Positions 20,892 to 30,900 of a DNA stretch of 64,000 bases are shown in pieces. A model generated the notes under the pieces. The model searched no databases. It saw nothing but the letters and a program-made list of their open reading frames with translations, and was not told the DNA's origin. Location: assembly GCA_947461205.1 (NCBI GenBank), contig CANHJG010000002.1:1-64000 (forward strand), written 5' to 3'. The stretch's first letter is position 1, and every line of letters starts with the position of its first letter. Source of the stretch: Opitutia bacterium. GTDB taxonomy: Bacteria; Verrucomicrobiota; Verrucomicrobiia; Opitutales; Opitutaceae. Made by a program: the position numbers and the translations under genes.

Positions 20892-21785
20892 TCAACCCGC
20901 GCGAACAAACGCGGTGATGCGCGGCACGACTTCGTCCCGGGCGTCCTCCAGCACGTAGTGGCCAGCGTCGGCGAGCCGGTGCACGTCGGCTTGCGGGAGC
21001 ACCGCCCGCCAGCGAGCCAGAAACGAGTCGTTGAAACAAAAATCCCGCCCGCCCCAGACGACCAGCGCCGGCCGGTCCCGAAAGTGGCGCAACCCCTGCT
21101 CCACTTCCGCCAAGGCGCTCCAACTCGGATGGGCGGCCGCCAGCGGGATGTCGCGCACAAATGCGCCCACCGCCACCCGATTCGCCCACGAATCGTAAGG
21201 AAAAAGATAACCGTTCTGCTCGCTCGCGGTCAGCCGGCGCCGGTTCATCGCCATCCAAGTGGCTGGCCAGGCGAAACCGTTCAGCCCGCGCACCACGAGC
21301 GGCCCGATCAGCGGGGCCTTGCACAGGGCGATGCGCGCCGGAATGCGGGGAGAGGCGAATGCCGCGGTATTGAGAATCGTCATGCGACCGATCAGGTGCG
21401 GGTGCCGCGCGGCGAAGCCGAATCCGATCGCCCCGCCCCAGTCATGCACGACGAGCTCCACGCGTTTGAGGTCCAGCGACGCCACTAACGCCGCGACATC
21501 GGCGATGCGCGTCGCGAGGGTGTAGGCGTAGTCTTGCGGCTTCTCCGAAAGGCCCATGCCGATGTGATCGGGCGCGATGCACCGCGTGGTCGGCGCGAGA
21601 GCCCGGATCAGATTTCGATAGTAAAACGACCACGTCGGGTTGCCATGCAGCATGAGCACGGCCTCGTCGCGGCGCGGGCCTTCGTCGACGTAGCTCAGGC
21701 GGGCACCGCCCGGCGTCACAAACGATTTTGGCGCGAACGGGTATTCCCGGACGAGCCAGGCGGGAATCTGGGGCGGCGTCACCAT
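20892..21785 (-). CDS. oleB: Beta-lactone decarboxylase OleB (haloalkane-dehalogenase-like alpha/beta hydrolase)
   Basis: A 297-residue alpha/beta hydrolase of the haloalkane dehalogenase superfamily, starting at ATG 21785, which overlaps the oleA stop by 7 bp. Visible: HGNPTWSFYYRNL (residues 47-59), the nucleophile elbow HDWGG with Asp115 in place of Ser, GGRDFCFND (Asp248) and GHYVLEDA with His276. OleB removes CO2 from the beta-lactone made by OleC, giving the internal olefin. Adjacent oleA and the Asp nucleophile support OleB over a generic dehalogenase; a true dehalogenase cannot be excluded from sequence alone. An upstream in-frame extension into oleA is shadow. Last gene of the lipid operon. 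Confidence 0.85.
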   Translation of the reverse strand: MVTPPQIPAWLVREYPFAPKSFVTPGGARLSYVDEGPRRDEAVLMLHGNPTWSFYYRNLIRALAPTTRCIAPDHIGMGLSEKPQDYAYTLATRIADVAALVASLDLKRVELVVHDWGGAIGFGFAARHPHLIGRMTILNTAAFASPRIPARIALCKAPLIGPLVVRGLNGFAWPATWMAMNRRRLTASEQNGYLFPYDSWANRVAVGAFVRDIPLAAAHPSWSALAEVEQGLRHFRDRPALVVWGGRDFCFNDSFLARWRAVLPQADVHRLADAGHYVLEDARDEVVPRITAFVRAG

Positions 21786-22804
21786 TCGAGCGCGAGCATT
21801 AGACAATTCAGGCCGCTCCCGATGCCGAGCAGACCGACCCGGTGGCCTTCCTGCACCGCGCCGGCGTCCACGGCGGCACACAAGGTCGCCGGCAGAGCGA
21901 CGGAGCCGGTGTTGCCGAGGGTTTCGAACGTGGAAAAATCCTTGGCGAGATCGAGGCCGAGGGTCTCGTAGAGTTTGCGCCGGTGGGTGCTGCCCACCTG
22001 GTGGCAGATAAACCGGTCGAACGCCCCCCCCTGCTCCGCGGTAAAATCCCGCCACGTTTCCTGGGCGAGCCCCACCCCGGCAATCAACAACTGCTCCGAG
22101 TCCGTCTGCATCGCGAGCGCATCGGCCCCGTGGGTGTCGCCCTGGCAAAGTTCGCTGTGCTGGGTCGCGGCCCGGGCGACGCCCCCGAGCAAACGATGCG
22201 CCCGGCCTTTGACGAGCGAACGGTGGCAAACCATCGCGGCCACCGCGCCGGAGCCGATCGTGAGATTGGCGAAATACGGTTTGATGGCGTTGCGCGAGAG
22301 GGTCGTCGCCAGCAACGTCTGCAGCGTTTGCTCGACCAGCGGCCGGCCATTCTCCCCCGCCACGACCAGCGCGCAGCGAATCTGGCCGGACTCGATCAAG
22401 CCGGCTGCGACCGTCAGTGCATTCAAAAAGCCGAGACATGCATTCGAGAGGTCGAAGATCTGGGCCGTCGCCGGCAGGCCGATTTTCCGGTGGGCGAACG
22501 CCGCCGTCGCCGGCTCCAGCATGTCGCGACTCACCGCCGCGTGGACAAACAGCTCGACGCGCCCGGCGCCGAGCGCGGATTTAGCCAGGACCGCCCGGCC
22601 CGCCTGCGCGCTCGCGTCCGACGGCCGCGTGCCGGCCGGCCACATGCGCCGCTCGCGGATGCCCGACATGAGTTCGAGCCGCCCGGCCGGGAGCTTCAGC
22701 CGTTCGTAGAGCGGGCGCAGGCGCTCCTCGATGGCGGCGGAACTCCACACCTCGTCCGGCAAGGCGACGGCAAGCGACTCGATGCAGACGTTTTCAAATT
22801 TCAT
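21779..22804 (-). CDS. oleA: OleA thiolase-type head-to-head condensing enzyme
   Basis: A 341-residue thiolase-superfamily enzyme, closely following Xanthomonas OleA in pattern: SGIRERRMW, SRDMLEPATA (Glu97, matching the essential OleA Glu), NACLGFLNAL with the catalytic Cys123, ICHQV with His268, LGNTGS with Asn298, and the C-terminal LLGIGSGLNC, an OleA signature. It joins two acyl-CoA (or acyl-ACP) chains in a Claisen condensation to give a long beta-keto acid. Start at ATG 22804, 10 bp after the fabI stop. KAS III (FabH) is the alternative, but the Glu97 segment and LGIGSGLNC favour OleA. Partners OleC and OleD are not in the window. Confidence 0.9.
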   Translation of the reverse strand: MKFENVCIESLAVALPDEVWSSAAIEERLRPLYERLKLPAGRLELMSGIRERRMWPAGTRPSDASAQAGRAVLAKSALGAGRVELFVHAAVSRDMLEPATAAFAHRKIGLPATAQIFDLSNACLGFLNALTVAAGLIESGQIRCALVVAGENGRPLVEQTLQTLLATTLSRNAIKPYFANLTIGSGAVAAMVCHRSLVKGRAHRLLGGVARAATQHSELCQGDTHGADALAMQTDSEQLLIAGVGLAQETWRDFTAEQGGAFDRFICHQVGSTHRRKLYETLGLDLAKDFSTFETLGNTGSVALPATLCAAVDAGAVQEGHRVGLLGIGSGLNCLMLALEW

Positions 22805-22814
22805 GCGGCGGCGT

Positions 22815-23627
22815 TCACTGCTCCATCCGCATCGCGAGCCGGACAATTTCCTTGTCGAAATAGTTCGCGCCGAGTCCCGCGTCGACGACGAGCGTCGTGC
22901 CGTTGAGGCCGCTGCTGCGCCCGCTCAGCAGAAAAACCACCGCGTTGGCGACCTCCTGCGTTTCGAGATTTTTTTTCCGAAACGTGAGCTTCTCCGCGTA
23001 CAGGTAGCTTTCGAGATAACCGGGAATGCCCGCCGACGCGCTGGTCTTCAGCGGCCCCGCGCCGACCGAGTTGAACCGCACCGCGGAATCCGCACTGAAC
23101 GACTTGGCGAGGAACCGCACGCTCGACTCCAGCGCCGCCTTGATCGGACCCATGTAGCCGTAATTGTCGGGGGTCACGAGCAGGGACGAAATGCCGATGG
23201 TCACGACCGACGCCGCGGGCGCGAGATGCGGCTTGAAGGCCCGCGCTACCTCGACGAGGGAGAACGCGGACACGGCGGTCGCCTGCAGAAAATCCGCCCG
23301 CTTGGTCTCGTGAAACGGTTTGAAGCCCTCGGAGTAATTCGCAAAGGCGAGCGAGTGAACGATCCCGTCCAGCGGCACCCGGCCCGCGGCCGAAACGTCC
23401 GCGGCGAGGCGCTCCACGGCCCCCGGTTGCTCGACGTCGCAAATAAAAACCGGCTTTCCGGCCAGCAAAGTCTCCAGCGATTTTTTACGCGCCTCGGAGC
23501 GCACGCTGTAGACCACCCGCGCCCCCTGCTCTTCCAGCGTCTTCGCGACGGACCAAGCGACGCTCTTGCGGTTCGCCACACCGAAAACGAGAAAGGTCTT
23601 CCCGGAGAGTTGGAGGAAATCGCTCAT
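22815..23627 (-). CDS. fabI: Enoyl-ACP reductase FabI-like
   Basis: A 270-residue short-chain dehydrogenase of the FabI type. The FabI-like nucleotide motif GVANRKSVAW lies at residues 16-25, and the catalytic Tyr156 and Lys163 are arranged Y-X6-K (YGYMGPIK), the FabI rather than FabG spacing. It reduces the 2-enoyl-ACP double bond in fatty acid elongation. Position 146, Tyr in E. coli FabI, is Ile here. Start ATG 23627 overlaps the fabZ stop by 4 bp, so translation is probably coupled. It may serve the general fatty acid pathway or be dedicated to the OleA substrate. Confidence 0.88.
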   Translation of the reverse strand: MSDFLQLSGKTFLVFGVANRKSVAWSVAKTLEEQGARVVYSVRSEARKKSLETLLAGKPVFICDVEQPGAVERLAADVSAAGRVPLDGIVHSLAFANYSEGFKPFHETKRADFLQATAVSAFSLVEVARAFKPHLAPAASVVTIGISSLLVTPDNYGYMGPIKAALESSVRFLAKSFSADSAVRFNSVGAGPLKTSASAGIPGYLESYLYAEKLTFRKKNLETQEVANAVVFLLSGRSSGLNGTTLVVDAGLGANYFDKEIVRLAMRMEQ

Positions 23628-24067
23628 GCGGCGGGCGCGCCGTCCGGCGTTTTCCAGGCGACGGTGAAATCGACGCTCAGCACGCGCTTGCCACCGCATT
23701 TCACCTGGCCGCTCATCATCGTGAAACCGCCGAGCGACTCTTGGCGCTTCACCTCGATGGTGATCGTGTCGCCCGGATAGACCGGATTGCGGAAGCGCAC
23801 GTCGCTGATCTTCGCGAGCAACGGCACCCCGTCCTTCGTCGCCTGCCCCGCCATCAAGCGGGCCATGAAGAGCGCGCCCGTCTGGAACACGGCTTCGCAC
23901 AACAGCACGCCGGGCGTGATCGGCGCGCCGGGATAGTGCCCCTTGTAGAAATCTTCCTCGGCGCGGAACGTCCGGCGCGCGACCAGTCCGTCGGCGGATT
24001 CGCTGACGATTTCGTCGACGAACAAGAAGGGCGGGCGGTGCGGGATGAGGTCGGTGACTTGGGACAT
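23624..24067 (-). CDS. fabZ: 3-hydroxyacyl-ACP dehydratase FabZ-like
   Basis: A 147-residue hot-dog fold dehydratase. LIPHRPPFLFVDEI near the N terminus and GHYPGAPITPGVLLCEAVFQTGAL carry the catalytic His44 and Glu58, 14 residues apart as in FabZ. It removes water from 3-hydroxyacyl-ACP. Two bases separate it from the upstream oxidoreductase gene, and it overlaps fabI by 4 bp, so it sits in the middle of a tight operon. An isomerase (FabA-like) function cannot be excluded. Confidence 0.88.
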   Translation of the reverse strand: MSQVTDLIPHRPPFLFVDEIVSESADGLVARRTFRAEEDFYKGHYPGAPITPGVLLCEAVFQTGALFMARLMAGQATKDGVPLLAKISDVRFRNPVYPGDTITIEVKRQESLGGFTMMSGQVKCGGKRVLSVDFTVAWKTPDGAPAA

Positions 24068-24069
24068 GG

Positions 24070-25527
24070 TCAGGCGGGAGCGGCCGCGGGGGCCGGTTGC
24101 TTCATGTGGAAAAGAGCTTTGTCGATCTTGTTGGCCGTGATGACGCCATAGTTGATGGTCCCGAGCCAGCCCGACATGATGATGCCGACCGAGCCGGCGT
24201 GGTAGAGGCCGGGAAGTTTTTCGGAGATCTCCATCGAGACTTTCAGCCCCTCGAATTTGGTGCCGAACGACGTTCCGGAAAAATGCTGGGTATAGCGCTC
24301 GATCGTCCTTGGCGTGGCCGCCTCCATCCAGTCGATTTTCGCCCGCACGCCGGGAATGTATTTTTCCAGCGCGACCACGGACTCGTCGATCAACCGCTGT
24401 TTCTCCCGCTCGTAGTCGGCGTCGGAGAGCTTCTGCCAGTCGGCGTAGAGCCCGTTCAGCGAAACGACGACGGTGTAGCGGTCGGACCCAGGGCGCGTAT
24501 CCGGATAGTAGACGGAAAACGTCCGGCTGGTCGTGTGGAAATCGGTCAGTTCCGCGCTGCTGAACTTAGGATTCTCTGAGGTGAAGACCAGGTCGCCGAT
24601 ATGCGGAATGGATTCGCCCTTACGGATGCCGAGGTAGACTTGGCACGAACTGGAATTGATCCGCACCGCTTTGGCCTCCGCCACGTAGTCCGCGGGAAAG
24701 TTCTCCTCGCCGCCGAGGCGGAAGAGGGTGTTCTTGATGTTCGCGTTGGACAGCACCGCCTTGGCGCGGACGATGCGACCGCTGCTCGCGACAATCCCGC
24801 AGGCGACTTTCCGGCCGTCGCGTTCTTCCACGAGAATCTTGTCCACGAGGACTTTTTTGCGCACCTCGACGCCATTTTTTTTCAGCTCGGCGACCATTTT
24901 CTCAATCAACACGTCCGAGCCGCCGCGAAACGTGTAGACCCCGGAGCCCATGAAATTCGAGAAGACGATCCCGTAGGTGATGGCCGGATCGTCCAGGGTG
25001 GAGCCGTTGGCGTAGGCGATGGGCTCCATCAGCAGCCGTTTCACGTCGTCGCGCCCGGGGAAAAACCGCTCCAGCATTTCGCCGGTCGTCTCGGGGTTGT
25101 TGTCGTAAAAATTCATCGCCCGCAGGTAGTCGTAGAACTTCTCCACGTGGGCCCGCTCCAGCCCGAATTTTTCCACGAGCACCCTCGTGTAGTCGTCGCG
25201 GGTGAAGGTCGTCCACACATCCATCTGCGGATTGACGAACCGGATATCCTTCAGCGGCACGATCGAGTCGGAAATTTCCTTCGTCCAATACTTCCGGCAC
25301 GACTTGATCATCCCGACCGGGAACCCGTGCAACGAAATGTCAAAAATATGGCCGCCCTTGCGGGTAAACCAGGTGGCGAGGCCGCCAAACTGGTAGTGAT
25401 GCTCGAGCAGCAGCACGCGATGGCCGGCCTTCGCGAGCACGTTGGCTCCCGTAAGGCCGCCCAAGCCGCTGCCGATCACAATCACATCATATTCGTCGGC
25501 GACACCTTTGAGCCAGTCGTAAGCCAT
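24070..25527 (-). CDS. CrtI/retinol-saturase-like FAD-dependent oxidoreductase (copy 1)
   Basis: A 485-residue FAD/NAD(P)-binding protein of the phytoene desaturase/retinol saturase superfamily. The dinucleotide motif GSGLGGL lies at 19-25, followed by [18 protein letters not shown], the family FAD segment; near the C terminus [19 protein letters not shown] closes the FAD site. Such enzymes introduce, saturate or isomerise double bonds in long hydrocarbon chains. No signal peptide. The first gene of the fabZ-fabI-oleA-oleB run, suggesting it acts on the acyl chain, not on a carotenoid; no other carotenoid genes are present. Distinct in sequence from the copy at 35830. Substrate and direction of reaction unknown. 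Confidence 0.82.
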   Translation of the reverse strand: MAYDWLKGVADEYDVIVIGSGLGGLTGANVLAKAGHRVLLLEHHYQFGGLATWFTRKGGHIFDISLHGFPVGMIKSCRKYWTKEISDSIVPLKDIRFVNPQMDVWTTFTRDDYTRVLVEKFGLERAHVEKFYDYLRAMNFYDNNPETTGEMLERFFPGRDDVKRLLMEPIAYANGSTLDDPAITYGIVFSNFMGSGVYTFRGGSDVLIEKMVAELKKNGVEVRKKVLVDKILVEERDGRKVACGIVASSGRIVRAKAVLSNANIKNTLFRLGGEENFPADYVAEAKAVRINSSSCQVYLGIRKGESIPHIGDLVFTSENPKFSSAELTDFHTTSRTFSVYYPDTRPGSDRYTVVVSLNGLYADWQKLSDADYEREKQRLIDESVVALEKYIPGVRAKIDWMEAATPRTIERYTQHFSGTSFGTKFEGLKVSMEISEKLPGLYHAGSVGIIMSGWLGTINYGVITANKIDKALFHMKQPAPAAAPA

Positions 25528-25567
25528 GGAGCGGTGAGAGTGAGTCCGCTCTCAGCACGAGCGCAAC

Positions 25568-26425
25568 TCAGAGTTTCAGCGCCCGCAAATATTTAAAGGA
25601 ATCCGGGATGCACTGCAGCGGCGTCGGGGTTTCATCCTCGAGAAAATAGTGCTGCACCCCGATTTTTTGCGCCGCCGCGAGGATCTCGGGCCAGTTGAGC
25701 TGCCCCTGGCCCACGGTGACTTTGCCCGTCGGCGGGGTGTTACCCGTGTGCACGCCGGTGGCGAGGCCCTTGAGCATGTCTTTGATGTGAATGAGCGACC
25801 AGCGCGTCGGATGTTGGGCGAGGAGCTTCGCGGGGTCCTGCCCGGCGTAGAACGCCCAGTAGACATCCATCTCGTAGGTCACGAGGTCGGCTTTGGTTTC
25901 CCGGAGCAAAATGTCGAACATGGTTTCGCCCTGGCCGGCGGCCGTCGGTTTGAACTCGAGACCGTGCGGGTGGTAGCCGAAGCGCAAGCCGGCTTTCTTG
26001 CAGGCGGCGCCCCACTCGTTGAACTTGGCCGCCATGCTGTGCGCCATCTCTTCGCTGAAGGGCTTGTCCTTGCTGACCGGGGGATACGGGATGATCACGA
26101 ACTTCAACCCGAGCGTGGTCGCGTCGCGGATCACGGCCGCGATATCCTTTTCAAACAGGGCGTAGCCGAAATGGCCGGCGACGGGAACCAACCCGCGCGA
26201 CTTCAACTCGGCGGCAAACGGCGCGGGCGCCAGGCTGCCAGTGCCGGCCAATTCGACCTCCTTGATGCCGTAGGATTTCGCGATATCGAGTGCGCCGGTG
26301 GTGCTCTCTTTGGTTTGCGCCCGGAGGCTGTAGAGTTGGAGACCGAGACGGTCGCGAAAATCGGCCGCCGGGAGAACGGCGGTCACGAGCGAGGCAAGCA
26401 GGGCGAAGCGGAGGAGTTTTTTCAT
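25568..26425 (-). CDS. Exported sugar phosphate isomerase/epimerase-like TIM barrel protein
   Basis: A 285-residue protein of the xylose isomerase-like TIM barrel superfamily (sugar phosphate isomerase/epimerase) with an N-terminal signal peptide (KKLLRFALLASLVTAVLPAA). Visible features: RLGLQLYSLRAQ, GIKEVELAGTG, FGYHPHGLEFKP and the metal-ligand-like LVTYEMDVYW and WSLIHIKDM. Exported members are common in Verrucomicrobia and Planctomycetes, often in sugar or organosulfate loci. It is 40 bp upstream of the CrtI-like gene on the same strand and may be co-transcribed with it, though no link to lipid synthesis is apparent. Substrate unknown. Confidence 0.82.
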   Translation of the reverse strand: MKKLLRFALLASLVTAVLPAADFRDRLGLQLYSLRAQTKESTTGALDIAKSYGIKEVELAGTGSLAPAPFAAELKSRGLVPVAGHFGYALFEKDIAAVIRDATTLGLKFVIIPYPPVSKDKPFSEEMAHSMAAKFNEWGAACKKAGLRFGYHPHGLEFKPTAAGQGETMFDILLRETKADLVTYEMDVYWAFYAGQDPAKLLAQHPTRWSLIHIKDMLKGLATGVHTGNTPPTGKVTVGQGQLNWPEILAAAQKIGVQHYFLEDETPTPLQCIPDSFKYLRALKL

Positions 26426-26986
26426 GACAGGGGAGACCCTATGTCGGGCTGAGCTCAGCCTTTTTGCAAGAAATGCCTGTGATTTCTCCGGTTGGACCAA
26501 AAACGATGGGAGGACGACCGACTCATCGCCGCTGACCGGGTGGGCGTCGGGGCCCGTCGTCCCCCGTTTCTGGGCGCAACCTGCCTCCCGGATACAGGGC
26601 CGAGGGGGCGATGGCCGGGATCGCGTGGGCGTGCACCAGCGCCGACGTCCTGTGCCTTGGCGCCAGCGCGGCCAGGGGGCAGATCGGCTGTCCGCTCGTC
26701 GCCGGCTGCGACGGCATCGGCTCCCGCCTCTTCGCCCCGAGCACGGAGTCCCGGCCCTCCACCGCTCTCATCCACGGCCCGAAGCCGGGACGGTGGTCCG
26801 CGGCCGCGTTGTCTTGGCCGCGTCCATTCAGCCCGATGTCAGGGTCCTCGGACCTGCAAAAACCGAACGGTGACTTCGTCGGCCGCCCGCTGGCGGGCGC
26901 GTTTTCGGAGCGCGCGCCAGCGCGCGGCCTCCGGCCGGCTGAATCGTTGCGGCTTCGCGCCTCCGCGCTGCGCGCGAGCGCCGCCC
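26426..26986. other. Gene-free stretch between the TIM-barrel gene and the AraC regulator
   Basis: No gene supported here. Both short frames and codon patterns look like GC-rich noise. The end next to the araC-type gene contains imperfect GC-rich inverted repeats (around 26888-26925, CGCTGGCG with CGCCAGCG) that could act as a terminator for the regulator gene, without a T-run. Confidence 0.5.
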
Positions 26987-27868
26987 TCAGCCTGCGCGGC
27001 CCCGGCGAAACTCCCGCGGCGGCACCCCCTGCTTGCGCCGGAACCAGGCGGAAAAATGCGGGGCTGACGAAAACCCCAGATCGCTCGCGATCTCCTTGGC
27101 CCCGCGAGACGACTCCTCCAGCGCCGCGAGCGCATGTCGGTGACGCCGCCGATCAAAATAGCCCCGCGAGCTCACGCCAAACTGCCGCAGAAAAAGCCGG
27201 TTCAACTGGCTCACACTGAGACCGACGGAGCGGGCCAGGGTGGTTTCGCTCACTGGCGAAGCGAGCGGCTGGCGGTCCACCTGCCGGACCGCCGAGAGCA
27301 GGCGGCCGTCGATCTTTCCCCTGTGCGCGGGCACGACCCCCTCGCCGGTCAGGACCGTGATCGCCGTTTCCAGCCAGCGGGAGAACAGTGTCTGCAAGCG
27401 CAGGTAATCGGCGAGCGCAGCCGGAGCCTGCATGAGATCGGTTTCCGCATGCGGAAAATTGCCCTCTACGAAACGGGCCAGCGGGGCGGCGGCCCGGAGC
27501 AGGTCGGGACAACGGGCTGCCGCGATCCGCAGCCCCACGTCAGCCGGCAACAGGTCCTCGCCCGTCGGCCATTTCGCCCGAAAGCGCACCGACAGGATTC
27601 GGGCATCCGTCGAAAAATCCTGCGACCGTTCCCCGGGCGGAGGAAACAGCCAATCGCCCGCCCCGGCCCGCCAGGCTTGGGCGCCGAGCCGCACCTGGAC
27701 CTGCCCCTGCCGGATCAGCCAGGCCGTGAGATCAAAGGCCGACACTTTGCCCCGGCGCCCCTGCCGCGAGACCGGACCGTCGTACACCCAGATCAAATGC
27801 GCGTGCAAACCCGCCCACTCCGCCAGGGGGACGCGGGGCGCCAAGGCCGAGGAAAAAGGAGCTGGCAT
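26987..27868 (-). CDS. AraC-family transcriptional regulator
   Basis: A 293-residue regulator counted from ATG 27868. The C-terminal quarter has the two helix-turn-helix motifs of AraC proteins: SETTLARSVGLSVSQLNRLFLRQFGVSSRGYFDRRRHRHA and GAKEIASDLGFSSAPHFSAWFRRKQGVPPREFRRG. The N-terminal part has a cupin-like look (GQVQVRLGAQAWRAGAGDWLFPPPGE), the usual sugar-sensing domain. It is divergent from the TonB-dependent receptor gene, whose operon it probably controls. Sensed compound unknown. Confidence 0.9.
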   Translation of the reverse strand: MPAPFSSALAPRVPLAEWAGLHAHLIWVYDGPVSRQGRRGKVSAFDLTAWLIRQGQVQVRLGAQAWRAGAGDWLFPPPGERSQDFSTDARILSVRFRAKWPTGEDLLPADVGLRIAAARCPDLLRAAAPLARFVEGNFPHAETDLMQAPAALADYLRLQTLFSRWLETAITVLTGEGVVPAHRGKIDGRLLSAVRQVDRQPLASPVSETTLARSVGLSVSQLNRLFLRQFGVSSRGYFDRRRHRHALAALEESSRGAKEIASDLGFSSAPHFSAWFRRKQGVPPREFRRGRAG

Positions 27869-27926
27869 GGCAAAATCATGTAAGTTTTTGAAGAAACGGC
27901 GCAAGTCTGCGCGGTGGTCTTCGCCG

Positions 27927-27954
27927 GCGCCGGCCCATTGACTGGGTCCGGCGC
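27927..27954 (+). promoter_or_regulatory. Strong hairpin in the leader of the TonB-dependent receptor gene
   Basis: GCGCCGGCCCA pairs with TGGG-T-CCGGCGC around a 5-nt loop (11 bp with one bulged T), 28 bp before the receptor ATG at 27983. A shorter repeat, GCGCA/TGCGC, lies just upstream at 27899-27912. The first could act as a leader attenuator or stabilising stem; there is no T-run, so it is not a plain terminator. Function inferred. Confidence 0.4.
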
Positions 27955-27982
27955 TTGCCTCTCCCCTAACCCCTCGCTTGCC

Positions 27983-30900
27983 ATGAACTCCCCTGCTTCG
28001 CATCCCCTTCACCGGCTAAGGCGATTTTTTTCGTTGGGCGTAGCCGTACTGCTGGTCACCGGGCTGCCGGCCCAACCGGTGGTCGGCGGCGTGATCAGCG
28101 GCCGGGTCTTCAACCCCGCCACCGGCGAGTACCTGCGCAACGCCGAGATTCGGCTCACGGAGACCGGCCAGTCCGCCATCTCGGGCAACGAAGGCACCTT
28201 CCGCGTTTCACCCGTGCCGCCCGGCAAAGCCACGCTCGTCGTCTCCTACACCGGCTATCGCACCGCCACCGCCGTGGTCGACGTCGCGCCCGGCGCCACG
28301 GTCAACCGCGACTTCGATCTCGTCAGCACGCTCCAAACGGCGACCGCCAGCGAGGCCATCAAGCTCGGCGCGTTCGTCGTCGCGGGCGAGCGCGAGGGCA
28401 ATGCCAAGGCGATCATGGAGCAGCGCCGCTCGATGAACATCACCAACACGGTCGCCTCCGACGTGTTTGGGGACAACTCCGAGGGCAACGTGGGTGAATT
28501 CCTGAAGCACCTGCCCGGCGTCGAGGTGGAGATGAGCTTCGGCGAAATCCGCAACATCAGCCTCCGCGGACTCGGGTCCGAGTACACGGCGGTTACGCTG
28601 GATGGCGTTTCCCTCGCCAGTGCGGATCCGAGCAGCACAGGCGGCGGCTCCGACGCCCGGGTCTTTACGTTCGAACAGGTTTCGCTGAGTAGCATGGACA
28701 CGATCGAGGTCTCGAAGACGGTCAGCGCCGATGTCGACGCCAACGCGCCGGCCGGCACCATCAATTTGAAGACCAAGCGGGCCTTCGAACGCGCGGGCCG
28801 ACGGGTCACGGTGCAGGCCAATGTCGCCGCCCATTCCGAGGAACTCAATCTGCGCAAGTCCCCGGGGCCGGGCGAGGAAATGCCGAGTCGCAAACTCCGG
28901 CCCGGAGGAATTTTTGAATACTCCGACGTCTTTCTGAACCAGCGTCTCGGCGTGGTTCTGAACATCAGCGAATCCAATCTTTACCAGGAAGTCCTCGCCA
29001 CGTCGCTGACCTACAACCGCAGTCCGACGACCGCCGACCCGCGTCCAATCGTAATCACTGCGATCGGGATGACTCACTCGCCCCGGTTCAACGAGCGGTT
29101 TACCACCACCCTCACCACCGACTTCAAGGCGACGCCGCAACTCGTGCTGTCACTCGGGCTGATCTACAACTGGTCCGACCTGTGGATGGCTCAGCAGGTG
29201 GTGGATTTCACCGCGGGCGCGCGCAATGCCATCGTCGGTGTCGAACCCCTGGTGAGTTTCACCTCCTCGAACGCGGGGAGCGTCGCCGTGGCGCCGTCGA
29301 GGAATTCCAAGGCCGGCCAAACCTTCAGCTACTTGCCGAAGTTTGAATACAAGGTCGGCGACCTGCTGCTGGAAGGCAGGTTCGCCAATTCGATTTCCCG
29401 CGGCTGGTACGATCCCCTGAATCAACGGGGGACCATTCGCAACATGGTGAGCCCGACGGCCAGCAACGTGGCCTTCCGGGCCCAGCGCTCCTCGGACACG
29501 AGCGCCGACTGGAAGATCACGCAGGTGGGAGGGCGCGATCTGGCCAATGGCGCCAACTTCACGAGTCCGGAAGCCAATATCAACGACGGCCGCAGCCTGC
29601 GCGCCCAGGTCTACAGCGGGGAAATCACCGCCACGCTTAAAACCGACCGCTTCGTTCCCGTCATCTGGAAAACGGGCGTAAAGACGAAGCACGAGACCTT
29701 TGACCTCAAGAACAAGCTGGGCTCGATTCGGTACAACTACGTCGGCCCCGGCGGTGGACCGGTCGGGGGCTGGGCCGGCCTGACTTCTCCGCTCGGCATC
29801 GATCTGGGGATGCTCGGGGGCAGCGTGACGACGACCTCCGGGCAACCGCTTTTCATGCCGGACATGCGCCGCATCGGCCAGGCCTTCCTCAATCGACCGG
29901 ACTATTTTCAGCTATTCCTGCCGGTGAACAATTACTTCAACGCCAACGTGGCGAACACGCGGCACTACGAGGAGCAGGTTGACGCGGCGTTTGCGATGGG
30001 GACCGCGACGCTCGGCAAGGTGACCTTGCGCGCGGGGCTGCGTTGGGAGCAGACGGGCACCGACTCACTCGAATTCGATCCCCTCACCAACGCGGAGGTG
30101 CGGGCGGCGGGTTTCCCGGCGACCTCGCGCGCGACCACGATTCCGGGCATCGACTACCAGTTCTTCACCAAGCCCCGCATCCATCGCACCGGCGACTACG
30201 ACAATCTCTTCCCGAGCGCCTCGTTCAAATACATGCTGAACCCCAACCTAAGTTTTCATGCGGGCTATAGCCGCACGATCCGGCGACCCCAAATTTCCCA
30301 AGTTGCCGGCGTCTGGCTCGTGAACGATCAGACCCTGCGGGCCACGGTCCCCAACGTGAACCTGCAACCAGAAACCTCGGACAACTATTCCGCGCGCCTC
30401 GCTTATTACTTCGAGCCCGTTGGACTTTTGGGCATCAACTTCTACCAGAACAGCGTCAAGGATCTCCTGCAGTCGAGCGACCTTACGGCCGAAGAATTTG
30501 GCTACACCGAGTCGGATCTGGCGCGGTATACGTTTGTCTCCACGACCAACGTCCCCGGCCGGGTTCAGATCCGTGGTATGGAACTGGAGTACAGCCAGAG
30601 CCTGTCCTTTTTACCCCGCCCCCTCAAAGGCCTCTCGGTCCGCGCCAGCTACACGCGCAACTACGCCGAAATCCGGCGGCCCAGCATGTCTCCGCATACG
30701 GCCAGCGGCGGGCTGTCTTATACCGGAGGACGCTTCAACGCGTCGCTCAACGCCAAGTGGAGCGACAACGTACCCACCAACGAAGCTGGCAACAACTACG
30801 TGCGACACCGCACGAGCCTCGACGCCAGCGGCGGTTTCCGCCTGACCCCGCGCTACAGCCTGTTTATCAGCGCCCGCAACCTCACCAACGCTGCCTACAT

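Noticed and set aside
21779-22804. FabH (KAS III) for the oleA-like protein
   Set aside because: The Glu97 segment and the LGIGSGLNC C terminus follow OleA, and an OleB-type gene is directly attached.
20892-25527. Carotenoid biosynthesis from the CrtI-like gene
   Set aside because: No phytoene synthase, lycopene cyclase or other crt gene is near; the neighbours are acyl-chain enzymes.
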